Below, piece by piece: positions 1 through 7,816 of a stretch of 16,259 nucleotides of DNA. Under the pieces are notes generated by a model. The model ran no database searches and was not told where the DNA came from. It worked only from the letters and a program-made list of their open reading frames with translations. This DNA comes from STD1-204 sp041649895. GTDB taxonomy: Bacteria > Patescibacteriota > Minisyncoccia > Minisyncoccales > Minisyncoccaceae. The stretch spans positions 1 to 16,259 of the forward strand of contig JBAZMG010000020.1 in the NCBI GenBank assembly GCA_041649895.1, read 5' to 3'. Each line of letters starts with the position of its first letter. Position 1 is the stretch's first letter. The translations under genes were made by a program, and so were the position numbers.

Positions 1-546
1 CAAACTTACTTTTAGTATTTCTGGTTTTTGAAATCTTTCTAAAGAAAGATTAGTAACCTCCGACCAATATTTCTCAGCTTCTTTAACATTACCGTTTTCG
101 GCTATCCTGACCATTATTTTAACTTTACTGTCTTTCACCAAAATAATCTCTCTAAAGAATCTCATCATTATTTTTACCATATCAGCATCCGTATTTGTAA
201 AAATAGCACTGAGATTACTATTACTATTATACCCTTCAGCCCAATAAAGCATTGCGCCGCTGATTAATAAATTACTGTTAATTTTTGAATCTTTTAGTTT
301 TTCTTCGGCCCAAACCAGGGAATCTCTTTTATCTTTTTGCGCCTTTTCCATTACATTCTTAATCAGGCTCGTATTTCTCTTTTTGTCTCTTAAGCGTTCT
401 ACTTGCTTTTTGGTTAATTTAATATGAGAACACCAACGCCATATAGTGCCGTGTCCCGCCGGGACTATGTCTCTAATCTCATTATATGAAAGCCCCTCTT
501 TTCTTAATAATATTGCTTTATTATATAATTCTTTTCCTTTTGACAT
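1..546 (-). CDS. HTH protein with LAGLIDADG-like region, 3' end cut by window edge
   Basis: Reading the minus strand from the ATG at 546 gives 182 open codons with no stop, so the gene runs off the left edge. Residues 12-40 look like a helix-turn-helix: a segment LLRKEGLSYNEIRDIV, a turn, then TIWRWC. A lysine/arginine-rich linker (residues 43-75) follows. Residues 95-182 contain GAMLYWAEGY, then FTNTDADMVKIMMRFF, and later EAEKYWSEVTNLSLERF. I recognise this order from a family of uncharacterised bacterial HTH proteins whose C-terminal half resembles a single LAGLIDADG-type fold; the family link is from memory. DNA binding is likely; nuclease activity is not shown. A possible promoter (TTGTAA, 17 bp, TAACAT) ends six bases before the ATG, so the mRNA may be leaderless. 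No Shine-Dalgarno is visible. Confidence 0.75.
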   Translation of the reverse strand, partial: MSKGKELYNKAILLRKEGLSYNEIRDIVPAGHGTIWRWCSHIKLTKKQVERLRDKKRNTSLIKNVMEKAQKDKRDSLVWAEEKLKDSKINSNLLISGAMLYWAEGYNSNSNLSAIFTNTDADMVKIMMRFFREIILVKDSKVKIMVRIAENGNVKEAEKYWSEVTNLSLERFQKPEILKVSL

Positions 547-552
547 TATACA

Positions 553-581
553 ATGTTAGCAATTTTTACCAAAAATTACAA
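553..581 (-). promoter_or_regulatory. Candidate promoter of the HTH gene
   Basis: On the minus strand TTGTAA (581-576) and TAACAT (558-553) are separated by 17 bp, four of six matches each to the sigma70 consensus. The expected start of transcription falls on or next to the ATG at 546. The match is modest. Confidence 0.4.
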
Positions 582-587
582 CACGAA

Positions 588-616
588 TTAACTTGCAAAA
601 TGACCCTATTTATAAT
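588..616 (+). promoter_or_regulatory. Candidate promoter of tRNA-Ala(GGC)
   Basis: A perfect TATAAT (611-616) is preceded by TTAACT (588-593) at 17 bp. Transcription would begin near 623, about 13 bases before the mature tRNA 5' end. It is divergent from the HTH gene promoter. Confidence 0.6.
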
Positions 617-635
617 ACAATTTCAATTGTTGAAT

Positions 636-706
636 GGGCCTGTAGTATAATGGTATCACGAATCCATGGCATGGATTTAATCGGGGTCCGATTCCCCGCA
701 GGTCCA
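636..706 (+). tRNA. tRNA-Ala (anticodon GGC)
   Basis: The 71 nt fold as a cloverleaf. The acceptor stem GGGCCTG (636-642) pairs with CAGGTCC (699-705) and includes G3:U70, the alanine identity pair. The anticodon stem AATCC/GGATT (661-665, 673-677) encloses loop ATGGCAT, giving anticodon GGC. The T stem CGGGG/CCCCG (682-686, 694-698) encloses TCCGATT. The discriminator is A706 and CCA is not encoded (CAA follows). Two oddities: the D stem is weak (GTAT against TCAC, only two good pairs), and position 55 is C rather than the usual T. The anticodon arm is an 8-bp inverted repeat around one base. It resembles the second alanine tRNA at 15490 in its acceptor stem and D loop. Confidence 0.88.
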
Positions 707-717
707 CAAATAGTAAT

Positions 718-888
718 CTCTTCGGGGGAATCGAAGGCGGAGGCGCGACGGCGCCGATCCGGGCCTGAGGAAAATTTCAACAGAAATTTATCCGAAGGTG
801 GCCCCCCCGGGGGGGCCCACCACTCCGCTCGCTAAAGCGAGCTTCGCGGTGCAAGCACTTGCACGGCAAATTGATTGTAGCGCGCACG
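718..888 (+). ncRNA. Candidate structured RNA: run of GC-rich hairpins
   Basis: No credible protein lies here, yet hairpins follow one another: CTTCG/CGAAG (720-724/732-736), GGCGC/GCGCC (742-746/751-755), GGGCC/GGCCC (761-765/800-804) enclosing AAATTT/AAATTT (772-777/784-789), GGTGG plus C7 against G7 plus CCACC (797-821), GCTCGC/GCGAGC (827-832/837-842, extendable by CCGC/GCGG), and GTGCAAG/CTTGCAC (849-855/858-864). The third and fourth share 800-804 and cannot form together. The block follows tRNA-Ala and ends before a terminator that also reads as a weaker plus-strand terminator, so a tRNA-plus-RNA transcript is possible. The strand is uncertain. It could instead be a cluster of repetitive palindromes. 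I recognise no known RNA family. Confidence 0.35.
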
Positions 889-910
889 AAAAAACCACCC
901 ATTGGGTGGC
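889..910 (-). terminator. Intrinsic terminator of the HU gene, possibly bidirectional
   Basis: On the minus strand CCACCC (909-904), loop AAT, GGGTGG (900-895) is followed by six T (894-889), 18 bases after the HU stop. On the plus strand the same stem is followed by CTTTTGTTTT, so it may also end the tRNA-Ala transcript. Confidence 0.85.
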
Positions 911-927
911 TTTTGTTTTCGTGTAAT

Positions 928-1200
928 TTATCTTACAGCGTCTTTCAATCCTTTTCCAGCTTTGAATTTAGGAGTTTTCATTGCCGGGATCTTGATCTTT
1001 TCTCCTGTCTTGGGATTTCTTCCGTCTCGAGCGGCACGTTTGCCGACTTTAAAGCTTCCAAAGCCGGTCAAAACAACCTCACCGCCTTTTGCCAATGTCT
1101 TTGTAATTTCATCAAGAACAGTGTTCAACGCCATAGCGGCGTCTTTTTTCGCAATAGCAGTACTCTTTACTATTGCTTCGATCATATCTTCTTTTGTCAT
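928..1200 (-). CDS. hup: DNA-binding protein HU
   Basis: This 90-residue protein is full length for the HU/IHF family of small nucleoid proteins, which bind and bend DNA as dimers. GFGSF (46-50) and GRNPKTGEKIKIPA (60-73) are the family signature; the latter forms the beta-arm with the intercalating proline (P63). Nothing points to IHF rather than HU. The ATG at 1200 gives the expected N-terminus (TKEDMIEAI). The upstream bases ACAAAATT contain no Shine-Dalgarno. The gene lies 69 bp downstream of RNase Y on the same strand and could be read from its transcript; I see no strong promoter of its own in the gap. A strong terminator follows. Confidence 0.96.
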   Translation of the reverse strand: MTKEDMIEAIVKSTAIAKKDAAMALNTVLDEITKTLAKGGEVVLTGFGSFKVGKRAARDGRNPKTGEKIKIPAMKTPKFKAGKGLKDAVR

Positions 1201-1269
1201 AATTTTGTAAACTTAGATGTGTCATTTGCCACAAATAAGCTGTTAGCATTTGTCGACCTTTTTGTCTAA

Positions 1270-2802
1270 TTATTTTGCGATTTCCAATACTCTCATTTCT
1301 CTTATCAAATTTACTTTGATCTCACCGGGATATTTCAAGTCTTGCTGTATCTTTTGCGCGATCTCGCGAGCAAGCTTGTGCGCGGTCAAATCATCGATCT
1401 CTTTCGGCTTTACGAATACTCGTAATTCCCTACCCCCCTGTATCGCGTAAGCTTTTTCTATTCCTCCAAAAGACAAAGCAATGTCTTCCAAATCTTCCAA
1501 TCTTTTCAAATAATTTTCCAAATTATCTTTTCTCGCTCCCGGTCTTGCTCCGGAAATCTGGTCCGCGGTCTGCACTATCCTCGCTTCCAAGCTTTCATAC
1601 GGATATTCTTCATGATGTGATCTGACGGCTGTAATTATCGCCGGATCCATTTCAAATTTTTCCAATATCTTCGCTCCGATATCAGTATGCGACCCTTCTA
1701 TCTTATAGTCAAGCGCTTTTCCGATGTCGTGGAGCAATCCCGCCTTTTTACAAAGCGCCACATTCAGCCCCAATTCGGAAGCAATGGCCGAAGCCAAATG
1801 CGCGACTTCTATCGAATGGCTCAGCACGTTTTGCCCATAACTCGTCCTGTATTGCAGTCTTCCCAATACTTGCACCAGCTTTTCCGGCAGATCGAGAACC
1901 CCTGTTTCGTACACCGCAGCCTCGCCCGCTTCTTTTATTTTCTTGTTAATTTCCTGTTCCGCCTTTTCAATCTCCTGCTCGATCCTTTGCGGCTGTATCC
2001 TGCCATCACGAAGCAATTTTTCCAAAGCTATCTTCGCGATCTCGCGCCTTATCGGATTAAAGCTGGAGATGATCACCATTCCCGGCGTCTCGTCAACGAT
2101 CAATTCCACTCCCGCCGCTTTTTCAAATGCCCGAATGTTCCTCCCCTCTTTTCCGATGATCCTGCCTTTTATCTCGTCCGACGGTATGGCAACGGAAGAT
2201 GTGGTGATCTCTTGGGCTTGCGACAAAGCGTATCCCTGAATCGCGACAGCTAAAATTTCTTTAGCTTTTTTTTCATACTGCTCGGTTCCTCTCTCCGCCA
2301 GTTTTCTCTCGCGCTCAAGCAAATCCGCCTGGTATTCCCTTTCCGCTTTTTCCAAAAGCGCGTCCCTGGCTTGCTCTTTGTTCAATCCCGCGATATTTTC
2401 GAGCTTCTTAATCGATTCTTCTTTTAATGAATCCAGATCCGATTTGATCTCTTTTAATTTTTCCAGCTTGTCAAAAACTTCTTTTTCCTTTTTTGTCGTT
2501 TCTTTTTCCTTGCTCTCGATCTCTTCTTCCTTTTTAAAGATACGATTCTCCGCCTTAATGATCACTTTCTGTCTCTCTTCGATATCGGCATAAGTTTTTT
2601 GTTCTATCGCTTCGGCCTTCTCTCTCGCCTTGCTCATCAATTCCTCGGCTGTTTGTTTGGTTAACGCGATCTTTTTTTGCAACTCCGCTTCAATCGTACC
2701 CGCTCTTTTTCTCGCTATAGACTGACGCACATAATAACCAATGATCGCGCCTACGATAAGAGCTGTTGTCGCCGCACCCACTACCATCCATAATTCTATC
2801 AT
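1270..2802 (-). CDS. rny: Ribonuclease Y
   Basis: This 510-residue protein matches the usual RNase Y length and order. Residues 7-25 form an N-terminal membrane anchor. Residues about 35-185 are a long charged coiled coil. A KH domain includes GRIIGKEGRNIRAFE (213-227). An HD domain carries LSHSIEVAH (327-335), LLHDIGK (356-362), SHTD (371-374), SHHEEYP (395-401) and D414, the metal-binding residues. The C-terminus (YPGEIKVNLIREMRVLEIAK) is typical. RNase Y is a membrane-tethered endoribonuclease that starts mRNA decay in many bacteria lacking RNase E. The start at 2802 keeps the whole anchor. The preceding TTCAACTTAATAT has no Shine-Dalgarno. The likely promoter is at 3012-3040, giving a leader of about 200 nt. 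Confidence 0.97.
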   Translation of the reverse strand: MIELWMVVGAATTALIVGAIIGYYVRQSIARKRAGTIEAELQKKIALTKQTAEELMSKAREKAEAIEQKTYADIEERQKVIIKAENRIFKKEEEIESKEKETTKKEKEVFDKLEKLKEIKSDLDSLKEESIKKLENIAGLNKEQARDALLEKAEREYQADLLERERKLAERGTEQYEKKAKEILAVAIQGYALSQAQEITTSSVAIPSDEIKGRIIGKEGRNIRAFEKAAGVELIVDETPGMVIISSFNPIRREIAKIALEKLLRDGRIQPQRIEQEIEKAEQEINKKIKEAGEAAVYETGVLDLPEKLVQVLGRLQYRTSYGQNVLSHSIEVAHLASAIASELGLNVALCKKAGLLHDIGKALDYKIEGSHTDIGAKILEKFEMDPAIITAVRSHHEEYPYESLEARIVQTADQISGARPGARKDNLENYLKRLEDLEDIALSFGGIEKAYAIQGGRELRVFVKPKEIDDLTAHKLAREIAQKIQQDLKYPGEIKVNLIREMRVLEIAK

Positions 2803-2827
2803 ATATTAAGTTGAAATTCGGCTCGTT

Positions 2828-2920
2828 TTAAAATAAATCCAAATCAACACACTTCTTAATTGCGTTTTTACTATTGAAATATTGATTAAGATGAAAAAAT
2901 GTAATACTTTTCGCTTCCAT
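2828..2920 (-). CDS. Possible 30-codon upstream ORF in the RNase Y leader
   Basis: Within the predicted RNase Y leader an ATG at 2920 opens 30 codons (MEAKSITFFH to CVDLDLF) ending 25 bases before the rny start. GAGA lies a few bases upstream, one of the few Shine-Dalgarno-like strings in the window. It may be a leader peptide or chance. A longer in-frame reading from 3040 would start upstream of the predicted transcription start, inside the terminator stem, and is less likely. Confidence 0.2.
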   Translation of the reverse strand: MEAKSITFFHLNQYFNSKNAIKKCVDLDLF

Positions 2921-3011
2921 ATTCTCGTTTTCCGAAAAACTCTTTATTATTTTAAACAGATACCAAAATTCAAAAATTACTAATAATATCGAAATTTTAA
3001 TTTCTAAGCGG

Positions 3012-3040
3012 ATTATAACAAAAAACCCTTGTAAATACAA
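3012..3040 (-). promoter_or_regulatory. Extended -10 promoter for RNase Y
   Basis: The minus strand shows TGTTATAAT: a perfect TATAAT (3017-3012) with the TG extension. TTGTAT (3040-3035) sits 17 bp upstream inside the terminator stem of the preceding gene. Transcription would start near 3005. Confidence 0.6.
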
Positions 3041-3048
3041 GGGTTTTT
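3019..3048 (-). terminator. Intrinsic terminator of the DUF2341 gene
   Basis: CCCTTGTA (3026-3033) pairs with TACAAGGG (3036-3043) around a two-base centre, with an A-run on one side and a T-run on the other. It lies about 27 bases downstream of the stop at 3071. The flanks are symmetric, so it could work in both directions. Confidence 0.88.
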
Positions 3049-3070
3049 CTTATTCCACCGTTTTTTCAGT

Positions 3071-6000
3071 TTAATAGGGTGAAAGCTCCTGCCATTTCGG
3101 TATGGGACGGAATATTGCCGAACAAGAGGAATCGGTCCCTCCTCCTATGTCATTACAGGTCCAGGTCCACGGGCCCGTTCCTGTAACAGCGGAGGGCACT
3201 CCCGCGCCGCATAGATTTGTTGTAGGCATAACAGAAATAGGTGTACCGTCAGCCGAACCGCAAATACCATTAATAACTTCACCCGACATATTAGCCACAC
3301 CCACATCGGTTTTACCGCCATTGGCTCCAACACACTCCCATGTATAAATATGCAATACATTATCTGTTGTAACCGCGGATGACGTGCCCTCAGTACATAG
3401 ATTTGTTGTTGGCGGCCACGAAACAGTTGAATAGTTGGCTGAACCGCAATGTCCGTCAATAATACTGCCGGTTAAATTCGCGTAACAACTGTCATCAGTG
3501 TGATTTGTGCCGCTGCCGTCGCAAGTCCAAGTCCATGGGCCGGAGCCGCTAACAGCCGAGGCCGAACCGGCGGTACACAGATTTGTTGTTGGCGCGCTTG
3601 TCACTGTTGTACCACTTGATGAGCCGCAATCACCATTAACAATCGAACAAATAGGAAAAGTTCCGACTGTTCCATCAATATATTGATCAATTATAAAAAC
3701 ATCATTGAAATCGGAATAACCATTATTATTAACATCAATAAGGTTTTGGGGCAAAATTTCCAAATCATGAAAAGCCAACCATCCGTCGTAAGCGCTAATA
3801 GCTCCACTTGAATCGATATCTCCATAAGTACCGCACGGACGAGCCCTTGTGGATTGATTTGCTGAACAACTGTCGGTTTCACCTCCCCCAGAACCAGCGC
3901 AAGTCCATGTAAATGTTGTTTGATTAACTGTCACAGCCGAAGCTGTCCCTGAATTACATAAATCAGTTGAAGGCGAAGAATAAAATGATTGGCCGTCTGA
4001 CGCGCCACAAACGCCATTAGGAATCGACTCTTCCGAATCAAAAACGCCAGTGGGTTCTGTGGCAGAATATTTTCGCGCCGCGACCCAATCCACATCTAAT
4101 TGATAAGCGGCATTCCAGGGCGACACTTCGTCAATATGAACCTTGTATGCCCCTGAAGGCATGGTGTCCGTTCTTGATGCTTTTACCGCATCATCTACCA
4201 ATACTTCTTGAGATGTCCCCGCCATTTTTAACGTACCCCTATAAAAAGTTGATGCTGCCTCCGACGAAGAATAATTTGTGGGCCCAACTTGCGTCACCAA
4301 ATTGGACGGCTGGCTATACCCTCCAGCTATCATATGTTCCGTATGATTCCCTCCGGGAAGATAAGGATATGTCGGATTGGTTGATGTCGCGAAACCGATT
4401 TCACCATAATATCTAGTAGCATTTTGCCGGTACCTCGTTTCTAAAACAACCGGTGCGTCAAAAGTTTGTACTGAACGAATGTACTGGTTATTGCTATTTC
4501 CGGTCGGAGAATACAGCGAAGCCAAACTACTGGAAATGGTAAGAGTGGCCGATCCCCACTTACTGCTAGTCCACTTTGCGGCGTCAAGAGTGCTACCCAA
4601 AAAATGATCAAACAATATAAAAGTATCATCCCCATCGCTTGTTGTCTCCGCGGAGGCATTGCCATAATAGACATAAATTGAAGTGCCACCGGTCGGTATG
4701 CTTGGAACCTCTACCCAAAAAGTAGCGCTCGTACTGTCTGTTTTTAATTCAAGCCAATAATTAATTTCAGTGGAACCATCTCCCGAAGTAAATCGGATAT
4801 CGTCGAAGTCGGGCTGCATATGGGCATTATAAGGAATAACTTCTTCTATTTGATAGTCGGTCAAAGCGCTACCAGTGTTAGTAATATCTATTCTTTCCCG
4901 ATAATCCCATCCCGGAAGCCAACCTCCTCCTATTTTGTTGGCGCTACAAGAATCGGTTATACCATTTCCAGTACAAGTCCATGTCCACGGTCCCGAACCG
5001 GAAACAACAGATGCAGTTCCGCCACTACAAAGGTTTACTGTTGGAGCGGAAGAAAAATTACTTCCGTCAGCTGATCCGCAAACTCCATTATTAGATTCTT
5101 CTGTACCTATAGTTGTAGTCGGATCAGTGGTAAAATATTTACGGACAGCAACCCAATTGTAACTACCCGCAATAACGGAACTGGTACCGGAATATGCAGC
5201 AATATAAGGAACAAAAGTAGTGGGATTAACGGTTCTTGCCCAGCTTGCCCAAGAGCCAAAATCTCTCCTGGCATAAAGAAGATCGGCATCTGGGTTATAT
5301 CTAGTTTCCAAGACATAATCCGTATTATACGCAAGAGACGACTCAAGATTCGATCCCCAGGCTACACCTTCGTGAAGGAAAGCACGAGTCACAAGTGTCC
5401 CGCCCGGAGTAGAATTATATCCGAATGTGTGTGCGTACAAATTATCAGAAAGCAATCTTATTGATGAATCACCACCTGAACTGGTTTGTACTGACATCTT
5501 TGCCATAGTAATTGTATCTTGGCTTGTTGTTCCATATTTCGCGCGATATCTGATCTGCTCATCGGTAGAATCGCAAGTAAATGTCAATTTGCTATTCGAC
5601 ACACTTACAGTAGGGGTACCGGTACTCGTAACAACTGTCCATTTGGTTGCCGTATCAAGACTTGAACCGGGGAAGTCGTCAAAAAATATAAAAGTATTGT
5701 CCCCGTTAGAAGTTGTGGCAACAGAAGCATTACCATAATACATATATATGGAAGTTCCCCCGACGGGCACGCTAGAAACTTTTACCCAAAATGTAGCTGT
5801 CGTACTGTCCGTCTTTGATTCCATCCAATAACTCAGTTCAGTGGAGCCATCATTTGAAGTAAAGCGAATATCGTCAAAATCCGCCTGCATATTTGAGTTC
5901 CACGGTACAACGACCTTAATCTGATAATCTGTTATAGCGATACCTAGATCAGCAACAGTCACCGGCTTTCTATAATTCCACTCCGCCACCCATCCTCCTC

Positions 6001-7696
6001 CTGCTTTATTGGCCGAACAATTAACTGCCAAGCTATCACTTCCCGTACACGTCCATGTGTAAGTTGTGGCGCCGGTTGTTACCGAAGAAGCTGTTCCTCC
6101 GTTCGTGGCACAAAGATTTATTGTCGGAGGAAAAGAATACGTTGCTCCATTCGCGGATCCACAAGTTGTTTTGTAAGTATAACAACCAGCATCTGTACCC
6201 GGAGAATTTGTGCAACTCCACAGCCAACTCGTCCCCGCTAATGTTACCGTGGTGTTAGTTCCATATTGGCAGAGGTTTGTTGCCGGTTCGTCTCTTCGTA
6301 CCGTATTGTGATAAGTTCCGCACGCAACTTTGTTTGCGTTGCAAGTTGCGGTCGTCCCCCCGCCAGTACCACCGCAGCCCCAACTCCATGAAGAGCCGTT
6401 GTCTGTGAAAGAAGTGAATGTTCCCGCACTACATCTCTCCGCAGCAGTGTCTATGTCCGCTGTTTGATAATATCCATGGGTATCGGCTGTACCACAAGCG
6501 CCGTTAACGGGAGTTGATGTTCTTACAGCGCTACAAGTATCATCATTTGTTCCCCCGTTAGAACCATAACATGTCCACACTGCTCCTCCTCCGGGAACCG
6601 GAAAAGTAAGTCCTGCAGTAGGCGTGCCCGTTGCACACAAAGTATATGGAGGCCAATCAGTGTCGCTGTAAAGATAAGTGTGGCCCTTAGCCGTGCCGCA
6701 AGAACCGTTTACAGCAGGGGGAGTTTCTTCCGTCCCTAAGCTATTGGTGGGTTCTGTTTCAACAACTTTTCTGACAACAACCCAATCAAGCAAAAGAGAG
6801 CTATTGTATTGATCTAGCGTCACCTTAACCGATTCACTGTCTGTGGGAATTTGAACAGTATGAGTACTTACCAGTGCGTCATTAGCGTAAAACTTTATAT
6901 TAGTTGATGCATTTCTCCTAACTTCGTAAATTCTATATCCCGCGACATAAGGAAATGACTTTACCTCTGTTGTGGTATTCCAAGTAACAGAGGTCAGCGG
7001 ACCGTAAACCTTGGCATATTTTGTTGCTGACGCAAAACCCAAACCATAAGCGGTCGGTGAGGACGGCGGCGTTGCTCTGGACCTCATTGCATAACCTGTC
7101 CCAAATGTAGCGATACTTGAAATTCCAGAAGGAGGACTTGCATCCATTGCGATAGTACAAATGCTACCCGAAACAGTAACGCTGCGACCTAAAAGATTTG
7201 TCCATTTGGCTCCGTCAAGGGAGGTTCCTGGAAAATCGTCAAACAACGCAAAAGTATCATCTCCATTGGAAGTTGTAGAAACCCCCGCGTTGCCATAATA
7301 AACATATATAGTGGAAGTGCTGGTTGGTATACTTGAAACCTTTACCCAAAACGTAGCGGTAGAACTGTCTGTCTTTGACTCTATCCAATAACTTAATTCC
7401 GTTGATCCGCCACTGTCGGTAAAACGGATATCATCAAAGTCTGTTTGTATGTGTGCATTATAGGCAACAACTACTTTAATCTGATAATCTGTAAGGGCTC
7501 CGCCACTGCTATTGGTAATAGTTATCGGTTTCCTGTAGCTCCAACCGGTAAGCCAGCTCTCTCCAGCCGCAAAAACTTGTTCTTTATTAAAATTTGATTT
7601 TAGTTGCGGATAAAAAAATCCAACAGCTGTTAAAATCAGAATTGCAAAAAAAACAAGTATTAAGGTTTTGCGCTTTTTACCAAAAAAATTCCACAT
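3071..7696 (-). CDS. Giant secreted protein: three DUF2341 units, nine Cys repeats, dockerin-like module
   Basis: This 1541-residue protein begins with KKRK and a hydrophobic stretch (11-28), then VFAAGES, a plausible signal-peptidase site near residue 44. Three long units follow (about 49-322, 569-867, 926-1224). Each has a DUF2341 part (WxYRxxIxI, DFDDIRFT, IYVYYGN) and a lectin-like beta half starting DDFPG or DHFLG and ending near DWVxxRKxxxxEP. Between and after them are nine repeats of the CGSADG..PTTNLC..GPWTWTC..CSANK type (329-565, 869-921, 1226-1281, 1353-1528). Residues 1293-1332 hold two calcium-loop motifs, DIDSSGAISAYD and DVNNNGYSDFND, as in type I dockerins, bracketed by C1288 and C1350. 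No LPXTG or C-terminal membrane segment is seen. The likely role is at the cell surface, in binding or adhesion; the ligand is unknown. Repeat eight has lost its fourth Cys. The gene has its own promoter and terminator. Confidence 0.9.
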   Translation of the reverse strand: MWNFFGKKRKTLILVFFAILILTAVGFFYPQLKSNFNKEQVFAAGESWLTGWSYRKPITITNSSGGALTDYQIKVVVAYNAHIQTDFDDIRFTDSGGSTELSYWIESKTDSSTATFWVKVSSIPTSTSTIYVYYGNAGVSTTSNGDDTFALFDDFPGTSLDGAKWTNLLGRSVTVSGSICTIAMDASPPSGISSIATFGTGYAMRSRATPPSSPTAYGLGFASATKYAKVYGPLTSVTWNTTTEVKSFPYVAGYRIYEVRRNASTNIKFYANDALVSTHTVQIPTDSESVKVTLDQYNSSLLLDWVVVRKVVETEPTNSLGTEETPPAVNGSCGTAKGHTYLYSDTDWPPYTLCATGTPTAGLTFPVPGGGAVWTCYGSNGGTNDDTCSAVRTSTPVNGACGTADTHGYYQTADIDTAAERCSAGTFTSFTDNGSSWSWGCGGTGGGTTATCNANKVACGTYHNTVRRDEPATNLCQYGTNTTVTLAGTSWLWSCTNSPGTDAGCYTYKTTCGSANGATYSFPPTINLCATNGGTASSVTTGATTYTWTCTGSDSLAVNCSANKAGGGWVAEWNYRKPVTVADLGIAITDYQIKVVVPWNSNMQADFDDIRFTSNDGSTELSYWMESKTDSTTATFWVKVSSVPVGGTSIYMYYGNASVATTSNGDNTFIFFDDFPGSSLDTATKWTVVTSTGTPTVSVSNSKLTFTCDSTDEQIRYRAKYGTTSQDTITMAKMSVQTSSGGDSSIRLLSDNLYAHTFGYNSTPGGTLVTRAFLHEGVAWGSNLESSLAYNTDYVLETRYNPDADLLYARRDFGSWASWARTVNPTTFVPYIAAYSGTSSVIAGSYNWVAVRKYFTTDPTTTIGTEESNNGVCGSADGSNFSSAPTVNLCSGGTASVVSGSGPWTWTCTGNGITDSCSANKIGGGWLPGWDYRERIDITNTGSALTDYQIEEVIPYNAHMQPDFDDIRFTSGDGSTEINYWLELKTDSTSATFWVEVPSIPTGGTSIYVYYGNASAETTSDGDDTFILFDHFLGSTLDAAKWTSSKWGSATLTISSSLASLYSPTGNSNNQYIRSVQTFDAPVVLETRYRQNATRYYGEIGFATSTNPTYPYLPGGNHTEHMIAGGYSQPSNLVTQVGPTNYSSSEAASTFYRGTLKMAGTSQEVLVDDAVKASRTDTMPSGAYKVHIDEVSPWNAAYQLDVDWVAARKYSATEPTGVFDSEESIPNGVCGASDGQSFYSSPSTDLCNSGTASAVTVNQTTFTWTCAGSGGGETDSCSANQSTRARPCGTYGDIDSSGAISAYDGWLAFHDLEILPQNLIDVNNNGYSDFNDVFIIDQYIDGTVGTFPICSIVNGDCGSSSGTTVTSAPTTNLCTAGSASAVSGSGPWTWTCDGSGTNHTDDSCYANLTGSIIDGHCGSANYSTVSWPPTTNLCTEGTSSAVTTDNVLHIYTWECVGANGGKTDVGVANMSGEVINGICGSADGTPISVMPTTNLCGAGVPSAVTGTGPWTWTCNDIGGGTDSSCSAIFRPIPKWQELSPY
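3113..3640 (-). repeat. Cys repeats 7-9 of the giant protein (coding)
   Basis: These three tandem repeats encode residues 1353-1528. Each has Cys then 16 residues then Cys in the CG..NLC half. Repeats 7 and 9 keep four Cys. Repeat 8 reads TDVGVANM where CSANK is expected. Confidence 0.85.
3662..3838 (-). other. Dockerin-like calcium-binding module (coding)
   Basis: This stretch encodes residues 1287-1345. Two 12-residue loops have Asp/Asn at positions 1, 3 and 5 and Asp at 12 (D1293, D1295, D1304; D1321, N1323, D1332). Each is followed by a helix-like stretch (GWLAFHDL and VFIIDQYIDG). The module replaces the position of a Cys repeat and keeps only two flanking Cys. Confidence 0.75.
6002..6712 (-). 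repeat. Cys repeats 1-4 of the giant protein (coding)
   Basis: Four divergent copies encode residues 329-565, between the first and second DUF2341 units. Cys positions are 333/354/376/388, 401/422/441/452, 459/476/495/505 and 512/529/550/560. The third copy is of the SWLW..CYTYK subtype also found in the neighbouring 639-residue protein. Confidence 0.8.
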
Positions 7697-7767
7697 ATGT
7701 TTGCTAAAATAATTTATTATTAATGAGTTATTATTTTTGCCCGATCAAATCGGACAAGTTTACATAT

Positions 7768-7796
7768 ATTATCTCTGTATTCAATTTGTTTGTCAA
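7768..7796 (-). promoter_or_regulatory. Sigma70-type promoter of the DUF2341 gene
   Basis: The minus strand has a perfect TTGACA (7796-7791), a 17-bp spacer and GATAAT (7773-7768). Transcription should start near 7761, giving a leader of about 65 nt that contains a small hairpin, CCGAT/ATCGG (7741-7753). The promoter closely matches the one of the neighbouring secreted-protein gene. Confidence 0.85.
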
Positions 7797-7816
7797 TAAT
7801 TTTTAGAAAAATTAAC

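Noticed and set aside
593..835. 80-codon open frame across tRNA-Ala and the hairpin block
   Set aside because: It starts inside the promoter region, reads straight through the tRNA and has no protein-like composition.
718..888. RNase P RNA, tmRNA or 6S RNA for the hairpin block
   Set aside because: The region is too short for the first two, and I could not find their conserved cores; GAGGAAA alone is not enough.
2921..3040. N-terminal half of a 70-codon frame upstream of RNase Y
   Set aside because: Its start is in the terminator stem, upstream of the predicted transcription start. Only the 30-codon inner part is kept, at low confidence.
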